64,000 bases of DNA from Hydrogenophilales bacterium (GCA_016195805.1 JACPYT010000005.1:1-64000), one strand, 5' to 3'; positions 46,538 through 55,684 are shown, numbered from the stretch's first letter. Numbers and translations are program-made. Notes: a model not told the origin generated them from the letters alone.

Positions 46538-49216
46538 TTACAACGCGCGCGAAACCTTGCGCACCGACTCGTCCTCGGGGTGCGGTTCGATGCGAAAACC
46601 CAGTGCCTCCGCCAGCTTCAGCATGGGGCGGTTGGTTTTCAGCACTTCGCCTTCCATCACCTTCAAATCCTTGGTGCGCGCCACGTCCATCAGCACGTCC
46701 ATGAGCTTGTGGCCGATGCCCTGCTTCTGCCACTGATCGTTGACCACCAGGGCGAATTCGCAGGATTCGCCATCGGGGTTGATGGCATAGCGCGCCACGC
46801 CCAGTTCCACGTCCCTGCCGTCGACCTCGGTCAACGCCAGCAGCGCCATTTCGCGCGTGTAATCGATCTGGGTCAGGCGCGCCAGCGCGACCGGCGAAAG
46901 TTCGCTCACCGCATCCATGAAGCGGAAATACCTGGACTCCTCGGACAGGCTCTTCACGAAGCCCTGGGTCAGCTCGGCGTCTTCCGGACGGATCGGGCGA
47001 ATGATGACATCGTTGCCGCCGGGCAACTGCCAGTGCGTCACCAGATGCGCGGGGTAGGGATGGATCGCCATGTGACCATAGCGGTCGGCCGTCGGCACGC
47101 GCGGCGCGATGACGATGCGCGCATCCAGCGCCAGCGCGCCATGTTCGTCCACCAGCAGGGGGTTGATGTCGATTTCCGCCAGCCACGGCAGTTCGCAGAC
47201 CATTTCCGACAGCCGCAGCAGCACGTTCTCCAGCACATCCATGTTGACCGGCGGGCGGTTGCGGAACGGCCCCAGCACGGTCGCGACGCGGGTCCGCCGG
47301 ATCAGGTCGTGCGCCAGATAGCGGTTGAGCGGCGGCAGGGTGACGGCGCGATCCTGCAGGGCCTCGACGTCGACGCCGCCGGCGCCGAACACGATCACCG
47401 GTCCCAGCACCGGGTCCGAGGTCATGCCCAGCAGCACTTCGCGCGCATGCGGACGCGCCGCCATGGGCTCGATGACGATGCCGTCGAGGGTGGCATCGGG
47501 GCGCAGGCGCCTGATGTCGGCCAGCATCTCGCCGAAGGCGGAGCGTACCGCCTGACCGCTGGACAGCCCCAGGCGCACGCCGTTGACGTCGGACTTGTGG
47601 GTGATGTCCGGCGAGTTGATTTTCATCGCCACCGGGAAGCCCATCTGCTGCGCCATCAGCATCGCTTCCATGGGATCGCGCGCGATCAGGGTCTGCGCGA
47701 TCGGAATGTGGAACGCCGACAGCAATGCCTTCGACTCCACTTCGTTGAGCAGATGGCGGCCATGCGCCAGCGCGCTCTCGATGATCAGGCGCGCGCCTTC
47801 GACGTCCGGCTCGGCCTGCTGCGACAGCGGTCCCGGGGTCTGCATCAGCTGGCGCTGGTTTTCATAAAAAGCCGAAAGGAAGGAAAACACCTCGACCGCC
47901 GGCTCCGGCGTGGTGAAGTAGGGAATCCCGGCCTGCTTGAACAGGCCGCGGCCCTCGCGCACCTGCGCCTCGCCCATCCAGCAGGTCAGCACCGGCTTCC
48001 TCGATGTCTTCGCCACGTCCACCACCGCCTGGGCCGCTTCGGTCGGGCGGGTCATCGCCTGCGGCGTCAGCATCGTCAGCACGCCGTCGACGTTGTCGTC
48101 GGCAAGGCAGGCGGCCACCGCCGCGCGATAGCGCTCTGCGGTGGCATCGCCGATGATGTCGAGCGGATTGGCCTGCGACCAGTTGGACGGCAACACGCCG
48201 TTGAGCGTCGCGATCGTTTCCGGCGACAGCTCGGCCATGCGCACGCCCATGTCCACCGCGAGATCGGTCGCCATGACGCCGGGGCCGCCGCCGTTGGTGA
48301 CGATGGCAAGGCGGTTGCCGGTGGGCTGGATGTGGGTGGCCAGGGCTCGCGCCGACGCGAACAGCTGCAGGATGGTATTGACCCGCACCACGCCGGCGCG
48401 CCGCACCAGCGCGTCGAACACCGCATCCGAGCCGACCAGCGCGCCGGTGTGCGACAGCACCGCGCGGGCACCCGTCGCGTGGCGTCCCACCTTGACCATG
48501 ACGATGGGCTTGAAGCGGGCGGTCGCGCGCAGCGCGCTCATGAAGCGGCGCGCGTCGCGAATGCCCTCGATGTAGAGCAGGATGCCCTTGGTCTGCGTGT
48601 CGAAAGCGAGGTAGTCGAGAATCTCGCCGAAATCCAGGTCGGCCGACGCGCCGGTGGAGATCACGCTGGAAAAACCGACGCCGTTGGTTTCCGCCCAGTC
48701 CAGCATGGCCGTGCACAGCGCGCCGGACTGCGACACCAGCGCAAGATCGCCCGCCTGCGTGACGCCCTGGCTGAAGGTGGCATTCAGCCCGATGGACGGC
48801 CGCTGGATACCCAGACAGTTGGGCCCGATGAAGCGGATGTCATGCTGCTTCGCCACCGCCACCAGGGCCGCTTCCAACGCCGCACCCTGCTCGCCCACCT
48901 CGCGAAAACCGGCGGACAGCACGATAGCATGGCGGATGCCGCGCTGCCCGCATTCCTCCATGATCTGCGCCACGGTCGCCGCCGGCGTGGCGATCAGGGC
49001 CAGTTCCGGCACGGCCGGCAATGCGCTGGCCGAGGCGTAGCAGCGCGCACCGAATACCGTCTCGTGTTTGGGATTGACTGGGTAGACCTCGCCCTGGTAG
49101 CCGGCATGGCGCAGGTTGCGGAACAGGGTGCCGGCGACCGAGTCCTCGCGTTCGCTGGCGCCGAAGACCGCCACCGAGCGGGCATTGAAAAGCGGGTGCA
49201 GATAATGTTGGGGCAT
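46538..49216 (-). CDS. Acyl-CoA synthetase (NDP-forming)-like / GNAT acetyltransferase fusion
   Basis: 892 residues: a CoA-binding domain, ligase-CoA domain (CLGIQRPSIGLNATFS region), ATP-grasp domain (IAQTLIARDPMEAMLMAQQMG), and a C-terminal GNAT domain (about 735-885, with QWQKQGIGHKLMDVLM). This is the layout of Pat/YfiQ protein acetyltransferases, which silence acetyl-CoA synthetase and other enzymes by lysine acetylation; the synthetase half is usually regulatory. ATG 49216. Divergent from a deacetylase-fold gene 112 bp away. Confidence 0.92.
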   Translation of the reverse strand: MPQHYLHPLFNARSVAVFGASEREDSVAGTLFRNLRHAGYQGEVYPVNPKHETVFGARCYASASALPAVPELALIATPAATVAQIMEECGQRGIRHAIVLSAGFREVGEQGAALEAALVAVAKQHDIRFIGPNCLGIQRPSIGLNATFSQGVTQAGDLALVSQSGALCTAMLDWAETNGVGFSSVISTGASADLDFGEILDYLAFDTQTKGILLYIEGIRDARRFMSALRATARFKPIVMVKVGRHATGARAVLSHTGALVGSDAVFDALVRRAGVVRVNTILQLFASARALATHIQPTGNRLAIVTNGGGPGVMATDLAVDMGVRMAELSPETIATLNGVLPSNWSQANPLDIIGDATAERYRAAVAACLADDNVDGVLTMLTPQAMTRPTEAAQAVVDVAKTSRKPVLTCWMGEAQVREGRGLFKQAGIPYFTTPEPAVEVFSFLSAFYENQRQLMQTPGPLSQQAEPDVEGARLIIESALAHGRHLLNEVESKALLSAFHIPIAQTLIARDPMEAMLMAQQMGFPVAMKINSPDITHKSDVNGVRLGLSSGQAVRSAFGEMLADIRRLRPDATLDGIVIEPMAARPHAREVLLGMTSDPVLGPVIVFGAGGVDVEALQDRAVTLPPLNRYLAHDLIRRTRVATVLGPFRNRPPVNMDVLENVLLRLSEMVCELPWLAEIDINPLLVDEHGALALDARIVIAPRVPTADRYGHMAIHPYPAHLVTHWQLPGGNDVIIRPIRPEDAELTQGFVKSLSEESRYFRFMDAVSELSPVALARLTQIDYTREMALLALTEVDGRDVELGVARYAINPDGESCEFALVVNDQWQKQGIGHKLMDVLMDVARTKDLKVMEGEVLKTNRPMLKLAEALGFRIEPHPEDESVRKVSRAL

Positions 49217-49328
49217 GGCAACGCTGAAAGGGATCCGTTCGGGCCGGCGACAGCCTATCCTAGGCCATCCCTTGTTACAGCGCCAACCAGCCGGGCTATA
49301 GTTCTGCCATTGCCTCCTTTGCCGTGCC

Positions 49329-50252
49329 ATGCAAACTGCCTACATCACCCACCCCAGCTACCTCCTGCACGACATGGGCAGCTGGCATCCGGAAAGCCCC
49401 GCACGCCTGCGCGCCATCGACGACCGGCTGCACGCCGCCCACCTGTTCGATCACCTGATCCATCTGGAAGCCACCCGGGTGCAGCGCAGCCAGCTGCTGC
49501 GGGTGCATGACGCGGCCTACATCGACTTCGTCGAAGCCGCCTCGCCCAGCGAAGGCCTGCGCGAACTCGACCCCGACACCAGCATGAACCCGCACACCCT
49601 GGAAGCCGCCTGGCACGCGGCCGGCGGCGCCGTGATGGCAGTCGACCGGGTGCTGCGCGGCGAGGTGACCAACGCCTTCGTCGCCTGCCGCCCGCCCGGG
49701 CACCACGCCACCCGCAACCAGGCCATGGGTTTCTGCCTCTTCAACAATGTCGCCGTGGCCGCCGCGCACGCACTCGAGGAGCACGGCCTGGAACGGGTCG
49801 CCATCGTCGATTTCGACGTCCACCACGGCAATGGCACCGAGGACATCTTCCGCGACGAGCCACGCCTGATGCTGTGCTCCACTTTCCAGCATCCCTACTA
49901 TCCCTTCCGCGGCGCCGACACCGTCAGCGACCACATCGTCAACGTGCCGCTGCCCGCCGGCACCACCGGCACGGCCTACCGCGAAGCCTTCACCAATCTG
50001 ATCCTGCCGCGCCTGGAAGCCTTCCGCCCGCAGATGCTGTTCTTCTCCGCCGGCTTCGACGGCCACCGCGAGGACGACATGGCGCAGTTCGGCCTGGTGG
50101 AAGCGGATTACGCCTGGATCACCGGGCAGGTCATGGACGTGGCCGCACGCCATGCCGGCGGGCGCATCGTGTCCGTGCTCGAAGGCGGCTACGACCTCAG
50201 TTCCCTGGGACGCAGCGTGGCCGCGCACATCAAGACCCTGGCGGCGCTATAA
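49329..50252 (+). CDS. Histone-deacetylase-fold amidohydrolase
   Basis: 307 residues, class II HDAC-like/acetoin utilisation protein family. Zinc-site motifs: RPPGHHATRNQAMGFCLFNN (double His), VDFDVHHGNGTED (Asp, His), and SAGFDGHREDDM. Substrate may be an acylated lysine or polyamine. Divergent from the Pat-like acetyltransferase, suggesting writer and eraser of one modification. ATG 49329. Confidence 0.92.
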   Translation: MQTAYITHPSYLLHDMGSWHPESPARLRAIDDRLHAAHLFDHLIHLEATRVQRSQLLRVHDAAYIDFVEAASPSEGLRELDPDTSMNPHTLEAAWHAAGGAVMAVDRVLRGEVTNAFVACRPPGHHATRNQAMGFCLFNNVAVAAAHALEEHGLERVAIVDFDVHHGNGTEDIFRDEPRLMLCSTFQHPYYPFRGADTVSDHIVNVPLPAGTTGTAYREAFTNLILPRLEAFRPQMLFFSAGFDGHREDDMAQFGLVEADYAWITGQVMDVAARHAGGRIVSVLEGGYDLSSLGRSVAAHIKTLAAL

Positions 50253-50310
50253 GGCACGCTTCGCGGCCTTTGCGTACCCAATCATGAAGGACCATTCTTA
50301 GGAGGCGGCG

Positions 50311-51201
50311 ATGGGCAGCCCTGAATCCGACAAGACCTTTTCCGGCTCGATCCCCAGGCTTTATGAAGAGCATCTCGTCCCGCTGATCTTCCAGTCGTAC
50401 GCCGAAGACCTCGCAAGCCGTCTGGCTTCGCGCCCCCTCTCGCGCGTGCTCGAAATTGCCGCCGGAACGGGTGTCGTCACCCGCCAGCTGGCGTCCGTGC
50501 TGCCGGAAGACGTCGCAATCGTCGCCACGGACTTGAATCGGCCCATGCTGCACATGGCTGCCGAGATCGGTACGAGCCGCCCGGTTGCGTGGCGTCAGGC
50601 GGACGCCATGCAACTGCCTTTCGAAGACGCGCAGTTTGACGCCGTGGTATGCCAGTTCGGGGTCATGTTCATTCCCGACAAGCCGCAGGTGTACTCGGAG
50701 GCACGCCGGGTGCTCAGGCCAGGCGGTGTGTTGCTGTTCAACGTCTGGGATCGAATAGAGGAAAACGAATTCGCCCATACGGTGACGGCTGCCCTCGAGT
50801 CACTCTTTCCCCAGGATCCCCCACGCTTCCTGGCCCGCACGCCGCATGGCTACCACGACCTCGCCCGCGTTGAGCACGATCTTCAGTGCGCTGGCTTTAC
50901 CTCCCCTCCACACGTCCATACCGTTGCCAGGCGAAGCAGGGCGACGTCTCCGCGAATCCCCGCGCTCGCCTACTGCGAAGGGACGCCTCTGCGCAACGAA
51001 ATCGAGGCGCGCGACGCGTCCCGGCTAGGCGAAGCAACCGACCTCGCAGCCGCAGCGATTGCCGAACGGTTCGGCCCCGGACCCGTCGACAGCAAGACCA
51101 GGCACACGTCGTCACGCTTGAGCGCTGAGCGTCGCCACCTGGGCATAATGTTCCAACCCTCGTATATGGGCATGCCCCCACTCAATCGAGAAAACCAATG
51201 A
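50311..51201 (+). CDS. Class I SAM-dependent methyltransferase, frameshifted near the end
   Basis: The first about 260 residues are a normal class I methyltransferase: VLEIAAGTGVVTRQL (motif I), DLNRPMLHMA, QADAMQLPFEDAQFDAVVCQFGVMF. AGGAGG precedes ATG 50311. Near 51095-51103 the frame seems to slip: in the next frame the sequence reads AHVVTLER and stops at 51126-51128, as family members end (about GKIQAHVVTAE). In the annotated frame about 33 unrelated residues follow to 51201. A one-base indel in the genome or assembly is likely. Probably still functional up to the slip. Confidence 0.8.
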   Translation: MGSPESDKTFSGSIPRLYEEHLVPLIFQSYAEDLASRLASRPLSRVLEIAAGTGVVTRQLASVLPEDVAIVATDLNRPMLHMAAEIGTSRPVAWRQADAMQLPFEDAQFDAVVCQFGVMFIPDKPQVYSEARRVLRPGGVLLFNVWDRIEENEFAHTVTAALESLFPQDPPRFLARTPHGYHDLARVEHDLQCAGFTSPPHVHTVARRSRATSPRIPALAYCEGTPLRNEIEARDASRLGEATDLAAAAIAERFGPGPVDSKTRHTSSRLSAERRHLGIMFQPSYMGMPPLNRENQ

Positions 51202-51209
51202 GGAGAATC

Positions 51210-51541
51210 ATGATTAATTTGCGCTATTTCATCCTGCTTGCCTATTTCGCCATGTGCCCTGCAATCGCGGCGGAAGCTCCAGCCAGCGAAACCTCCGTAC
51301 GAGAGCAGCTCAGCATCACGCAGTCCCAAAAACTGCTTGACGGCACCATGGGGCATGGTCGATGCCATGATGCAGCGTTCCATGATGCATGGCGCTTGCA
51401 GGCCAGACGCTGACCGCCGATCAGCAGCGGATCATGGACAACATGCGCACGAAGATGATTGCCTTGTTCAGGGAGGACATGAAATGGGAAACGCTGGGGC
51501 CCATGTTCAGGGAGATTTACAAGAGGCGTGGATATAATTGA
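51210..51541 (+). pseudogene. Broken DUF2059-like exported protein gene
   Basis: AGGAG, then ATG 51210, gives a signal peptide (LRYFILLAYFAMCPAIAAEA) and start of a DUF2059-type protein (REQLSITQSQKLLDG). The rest is found in other frames: VDAMMQRSMMH, then QTLTADQQRIMDNMRTKMIA and REDMKWETLGPMFREIYK. At least two frameshifts separate these pieces, and homology stops at about 51538 where the sequence turns AT-rich, so the 3' part of the gene appears replaced. Confidence 0.75.
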
Positions 51542-51599
51542 ATTTTTCGTGGCGTCGCTAAGCAACATTCTGAATACAACTTACGTGGAGACCAATGAG

Positions 51600-52505
51600 A
51601 TGACGGATCAGACGGGCATTGTTTATGTTGCCACAAGAAAAGAGCACTATGTGGCTGAGGCCTTTCTCTCAGCCCATAGTGCGAAAGATTTGATGCCGAA
51701 TCTGCCAATCACTTTGTTTACTGATTTGGTCGATTCGGTTTTTTGTAAGGGTCACTGCTTCGACAAGGTCGTATCCATTACAACACAAACCAATTACAGG
51801 TCGCGCTGGGCAGACGGGCAACTCGATAGAATAAAATGCCTCATCGAATCACCGTATGAACGCACACTCCATATTGATACCGATACCAGAATTCAGACAA
51901 TGGAGGTCATTGGGCTTTATAAGAAGCTCGATACCATCGATATCGCTATGGCAGAGTGCCAAATGGACGCAAGTGTGTCTGCGTCCCATTATGGTCATCC
52001 CATGTTTAATGTAGGCGTCATTCTTTATAAAAAGTCGGCGAATGTGGTCCGTCTTTTTGATGAATGGAAAACCCTGACCACATCACATTTTGACCTCGCT
52101 AACCTAGATGAAGTGCCCCCTGTGGATTGCCTGCCCAATATTGATGATCAAGAGCTACGTAGGGAATTGTTGTTTATGGATCAGCTCAGTATGGTTCAGT
52201 TGTTGAGTCCTGAAGTTAATAAACTCGGACTGAATTTTGAGATTTTGCCTGAGTCCTGGAATTACAGGGGCTCAGGTAAAGATAGAGTGTTCAAGCAGCC
52301 CATAAAAATCAATCATCATCCATCGCTTAGAAGTCAATTGGGTCAAGACATTATTGATCGAGCAGCGCGTTATCAGAAATCAGGGCATATTGAGTTTTCG
52401 CGAAAGTTACTAATGGCATTAATGGATAATGCGCCAAATCCGAACGCGAGAGCTTATATCAGTAGCCTTCTTCAGAAAAATCACATATCAGGGCGCGGGC
52501 AATAA
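51600..52505 (+). CDS. Glycosyltransferase-like (GT-A fold) protein
   Basis: 301 residues. Residues 1-215 fit a nucleotide-diphospho-sugar transferase: IVYVATRKEHYVAEAFLSAHS, LPITLFTDL, RTLHIDTDTRIQ with a DxD metal motif near residue 95, and HPMFNVGVILYKK. Probably transfers a sugar, acceptor unknown. ATG 51600 has GGAG 9 nt upstream. AT-rich and unlike neighbours in codon use, followed by a TPR/oxygenase gene, so it looks horizontally acquired. Confidence 0.72.
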   Translation: MTDQTGIVYVATRKEHYVAEAFLSAHSAKDLMPNLPITLFTDLVDSVFCKGHCFDKVVSITTQTNYRSRWADGQLDRIKCLIESPYERTLHIDTDTRIQTMEVIGLYKKLDTIDIAMAECQMDASVSASHYGHPMFNVGVILYKKSANVVRLFDEWKTLTTSHFDLANLDEVPPVDCLPNIDDQELRRELLFMDQLSMVQLLSPEVNKLGLNFEILPESWNYRGSGKDRVFKQPIKINHHPSLRSQLGQDIIDRAARYQKSGHIEFSRKLLMALMDNAPNPNARAYISSLLQKNHISGRGQ

Positions 52506-52574
52506 TAGTTGACAGTAGCGGACTTGTGAGGCGTGTGTCTCGCAATGTCAGCGGCATAATTGACCGGAGGGAAG

Positions 52575-53900
52575 GTGAATCAAGGCAACGCATTATTAGA
52601 GGCATTCGATCTCTTTAAAAAGAGCCGTTATCTCCGCTCTAGGGAGGTTTGCGAGAGCATTCTCAAAAGGAACCCCGACAATATTAGTGCCATACACCTA
52701 ATGGGGAAATGTGAAGTTCAACTGGGGCATCTGGAAAAAGGGCTGATCCATCTCCAGAAGATTGCCGAGATCGCACCAGATAACGCGCAGTTGATGCTGG
52801 AGATTGGTAATATATTTCGCCTCTGCAAGCAACATAACCAGGCTGTCCAATTTTTAGGGCGCGCGCTCGACCTGGGTGCTCAGAAACATACTTGTTACCT
52901 TCAACTTGGCTTTGCATATAAGGAATTAAGTGAGAACAATGAAGCAGCGACGTGTTTCGTCAATGCTTTGAAATTGAACCCATCCTGCTGGGACTCGGCA
53001 AGAAATTTGGGTGAAATTTATCTCGCAAGGGGCCTTCCGGCCCAAGCGAAGGGCATCATCCATAAATATCTGGAAATTCAGCCTAATAACCCACATGCAC
53101 ATTCGGAATTGGCCAAGATCCATTTAGCATTATCCAATCCGGATGCTGCATTAAAGGCCTGTGAAGATTCTCTAAAAGCTGAGCCCGCATACACTAGGGG
53201 GTTTGCCTTGAAGTGCGTTGCGCTTGCCGAGCTTGACAGACGGGATGAGCTGTCGTATCTCTTTGATACGGAAAAGCTTGTGCAGCGAATTCACGGAAAA
53301 TGCCCTGCTTCGTTTAAAAGTATGGGGCAATTTTGTAAATACTTGGCGCGCCATATCCTAAACCACCCAAATTTGGCCAAAAATAGAGGTGATTATTTGG
53401 GGGCAATAAATGGCTATCATACTGGTTATGAAGTGCTATTTAAAACCAACAGGGAACTTGGCGCGAAAGTAGAAAAAATGATCTGCAGTGCTGTGGATGA
53501 ATATATCTTCCGGTTATCTGCAATTGATCCCAATCATCCCATCCATACCTCCAGGCCAACGAGTTACAGAGTTAAGTCGTGGGCGGTTGTGACCACATTT
53601 AGTGGCTATGCTGCCCCGCATATCCACCCAAAAAGCTGGGTGGGCGGAGCATTTTACGTGCAGTTGCCTGAAGACTTTAAAAGTCAAGCCACGGAGAAAG
53701 CGGGATGGATTGAGTTTGGTCGTGGTGAGGCAGGAATGCACAAATTACGAAATCCAATCACAGTCAGCTACGAACCGGTCGTAGGTGACTTCATTATGTT
53801 TCCTGGGTACTTTTGGCACAGCACGGTTCCGTTAGAGTCGACGCAAAAACGAATCTGTATGGCTTTTGATTTAGAACCGATTAATGGTTGGGGCAAGTAA
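52575..53900 (+). CDS. TPR protein with C-terminal 2-oxoglutarate/Fe(II) oxygenase-like domain
   Basis: 441 residues from GTG 52575 with GGAGG 4 nt upstream. Residues about 5-240 are six or so TPR repeats (AIHLMGKCEVQLGHLEKGLIH type). The C-terminal part (about 320-440) has the putative 2OG-FeII oxygenase pattern: PHIHPKSWVGGAFYVQLP with HxH..., later GDFIMFPGYFWHSTVP (distal His) and an Arg (QKRICMAFDL) for 2-oxoglutarate. Such fusions hydroxylate proteins or small molecules; substrate unknown. AT-rich like the glycosyltransferase 70 bp upstream; likely one acquired module. Confidence 0.75.
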   Translation: MNQGNALLEAFDLFKKSRYLRSREVCESILKRNPDNISAIHLMGKCEVQLGHLEKGLIHLQKIAEIAPDNAQLMLEIGNIFRLCKQHNQAVQFLGRALDLGAQKHTCYLQLGFAYKELSENNEAATCFVNALKLNPSCWDSARNLGEIYLARGLPAQAKGIIHKYLEIQPNNPHAHSELAKIHLALSNPDAALKACEDSLKAEPAYTRGFALKCVALAELDRRDELSYLFDTEKLVQRIHGKCPASFKSMGQFCKYLARHILNHPNLAKNRGDYLGAINGYHTGYEVLFKTNRELGAKVEKMICSAVDEYIFRLSAIDPNHPIHTSRPTSYRVKSWAVVTTFSGYAAPHIHPKSWVGGAFYVQLPEDFKSQATEKAGWIEFGRGEAGMHKLRNPITVSYEPVVGDFIMFPGYFWHSTVPLESTQKRICMAFDLEPINGWGK

Positions 53901-53983
53901 GATTCATAAGCGTGATAAGGAAGCCCCGAACAAGTCCCCCGCGTTTTAGAATCCAGCCATACCTTGTTATCGGTGACTGCCGC

Positions 53984-54093
53984 ATGAAACAATTGAGCCT
54001 TGCTTCGACCTACTTTGTGAAGAAGCCCAAGCAGACCCGGCGCGAGAAATTTCTGCTGAAAATGGATGCCGTCGTACCCTGGGCGCGGCTGCT
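53984..54093 (+). pseudogene. N-terminal remnant of an IS5-family transposase
   Basis: ATG 53984 opens a frame of LSLASTYFVKKPKQTRREKF then MDAVVPWARLL, the classic N-terminus of IS5-type transposases (TRREKFL-x-x-MDxVVPW). It is cut at 54093 by the left end of the IS3-type element; no remainder is found beyond the right end, so the IS5 element was already truncated or was lost later. Confidence 0.8.
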
Positions 54094-54166
54094 TGTAACC
54101 CTCCCCTAAAATCGGTCCACGCATAACTGGAGGTCTCGGGCACACTATATTGCCAAGGGGGCCGAG

Positions 54167-54431
54167 ATGCGCAAGAACAGGTTCAGTGAAAGTCAGACAT
54201 CGGGATATTGAAGGAAGTGGAGAGCGGCAGGCACGTCAAGGACGTCTGCCGTGAGCATGGCATCAGCGATGCCACCTACTACCAGTGGAAATCGAAGTTT
54301 GGTGGCATGGAGACGTCCGACATCAAGCGACTGTGCGAGCTGGAGGAGAGAACCGCAAGCTCAAGCTGATGGTCGCCGATCTGAGCCTGGAAAACCGTAC
54401 GATCAAGGACGTCCTGGATTTAAAGCGCTGA
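54167..54431 (+). pseudogene. IS3 orfA, frameshifted
   Basis: Begins RKNRFSESQT, then in another frame ILKEVESGRHVKDVCREHGI and SDATYYQWKSKFGGME, the helix-turn-helix and leucine-zipper leader of IS3 OrfA proteins. At least two single-base deletions break the frame (near 54200 and 54345-54355). Ends KDVLDLKR before orfB. Confidence 0.8.
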
Positions 54432-55269
54432 CCCCCGACGAGAAACGCTGGGTCGCCGTGCAGTTGCAGCAGCAGGGCCTGAGCCAGCGTGCCGCCTGCC
54501 GGGCGGTTGCCTTGTCCCGCTCAGTCTTGGCCTACCAACGCCGCGAACAGGGCGATGAAGCGATCATCGCCGTGCTGCAGGAACTGGCAGAGCGCTTTCC
54601 GGATAGGGGGTTCAGCAAGTACTACAAGCTTATCCGGCGGCGCGGACATGACTGGAACCACAAACGCGTGCACCGTGTGTACTGTGCGCTAGGGTTGAAC
54701 CGACGGCGGCTGGGCAAAAAGCGTTTGCCGCCACGCGACCCGGCGCCGCTGGCGGTGCCAAACGAGGTCAATCGCAGCTGGTCGATGGACTTCATGAGCG
54801 ATGCGTTGTGGTGCGGCCGGCGGTTTCGCACCTTCAACGTGGCCGACGACTTCAACCGCGAAGTGCTGGTCATCGAGATCGATCTGAACCTGCCTGCGGC
54901 GCGGGTGGTTCGGGTGCTGGAACGGATCGCCGCCTGGCGTGGCTATCCGGCGAGAATACGGATGGACAACGGCCCGGAGTTCATCGCTGGGGCGCTGGCC
55001 GACTGGGCGCAGCAGCATGGTGTGGAACTGGGGTTCATCCAGCCCGGCCGCTCGATGCAGAACGCCTTCATCGAGCGGCTGAACCGCAGCTATCGGGAAG
55101 CGTGCTGGACATGTACGTGTTCAAGACCCTGGATGAGGCCCAGGAACGGACGGAGGCCTGGATGGCGGATTACAACGAAGTCTTACCGCACGACTCACTC
55201 GGCGATTTGACACCCGTCGAGTACCGCGTGCTTCACCACCCCGAAACCTCTAGTAATGGGTGGCACTGA
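54420..55269 (+). pseudogene. IS3 orfB transposase, frameshifted
   Basis: Carries an IS3 OrfB with rve-type DDE domain: SWSMDFMSDALW (first Asp), RMDNGPEFIAGAL (second Asp), QNAFIERLNRSYRE (Glu). At about 55100 the frame breaks; the rest (LDMYVFKTLDEAQERTEAW, NEVLPHDSLGDLTPVEY) is in another frame, up to 55269. Cannot make a full transposase without recoding. Confidence 0.85.
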
Positions 55270-55302
55270 TTTGGGGGTGTTTACAATCCGGATACCCATA
55301 AA

Positions 55303-55333
55303 AAACGGGCGCGTCCTCGTGGCGCGCCCGTTT
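55303..55333. terminator. Bidirectional terminator after the cytochrome pair
   Basis: AAACGGGCGCG (55303-55313) pairs with CGCGCCCGTTT (55323-55333). On the minus strand it is followed by GTTTTTTAT, 17 bp after the cytochrome stop; on the plus strand by CCTTTTC. Confidence 0.8.
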
Positions 55334-55349
55334 CCTTTTCGTACTCCAA

Positions 55350-55673
55350 TCAATACTTCAGGGTCAGCCCCTTTTGCTCGGAAAAATACGTCGTCAGATC
55401 CTCCATGTCGGTCTCGGACAAGGCCTGCACCTGCGCACCCATGATGGGATTGGTCCGCTTGCCGGTCTTGTATTCGTGCAGCGCCTGGAGCAGATAATCG
55501 CGATGCTGGCCGGCCAGCCTGGGGAAACTCGTCACCGTGCTGTTTCCGTCGAAGCCGTGGCAGGCCGCGCAGGTGGTGGACTTGGCCTTGCCGGCTTCGT
55601 AGTTGCCGTCGGCGTGAACCGGGAGCGAAACCGCCAGCGCAGTGGACGCGAGGATGAGCAGCGTTGTTTTCAT
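55350..55673 (-). CDS. Periplasmic c553-type monohaem cytochrome c
   Basis: 107 residues. Signal peptide (about 1-21, ending PVHA). One haem motif CAACH (about 36-40) and a distal Met (NPIMGAQ). Class I small cytochrome with the SFPRLAGQHRDYLLQAL motif of the c553/c4 family. ATG 55673 has GGAG about 8 nt upstream. Eleven bp after a paralogous cytochrome; both probably carry electrons to an oxidase or from sulfur/nitrogen enzymes. Confidence 0.92.
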   Translation of the reverse strand: MKTTLLILASTALAVSLPVHADGNYEAGKAKSTTCAACHGFDGNSTVTSFPRLAGQHRDYLLQALHEYKTGKRTNPIMGAQVQALSETDMEDLTTYFSEQKGLTLKY

Positions 55674-55684
55674 GATGTCTCTCC

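Larger units (their letters stand above)
54094..55285 (+). mobile_element. Degenerate IS3-family insertion sequence
   Basis: 1192 bp with long imperfect terminal repeats (about 47 bp): the left end TGTAACCCTCCCCTAAAAT and the right end ending GATTTGGGGGTGTTTACA are inverted copies, with the inner part (ACTGGAGGTCTCGGG and CCCGAAACCTCTAGT) best conserved. Inside are both IS3 genes, each frameshifted. No target duplication is obvious. It inserted into an IS5-type remnant. Confidence 0.85.

Noticed and set aside
46580-49510. 976-codon plus-strand ORF antisense to the Pat-like gene
   Set aside because: His/Arg/Val-rich shadow; no motif and it also crosses into the deacetylase region.
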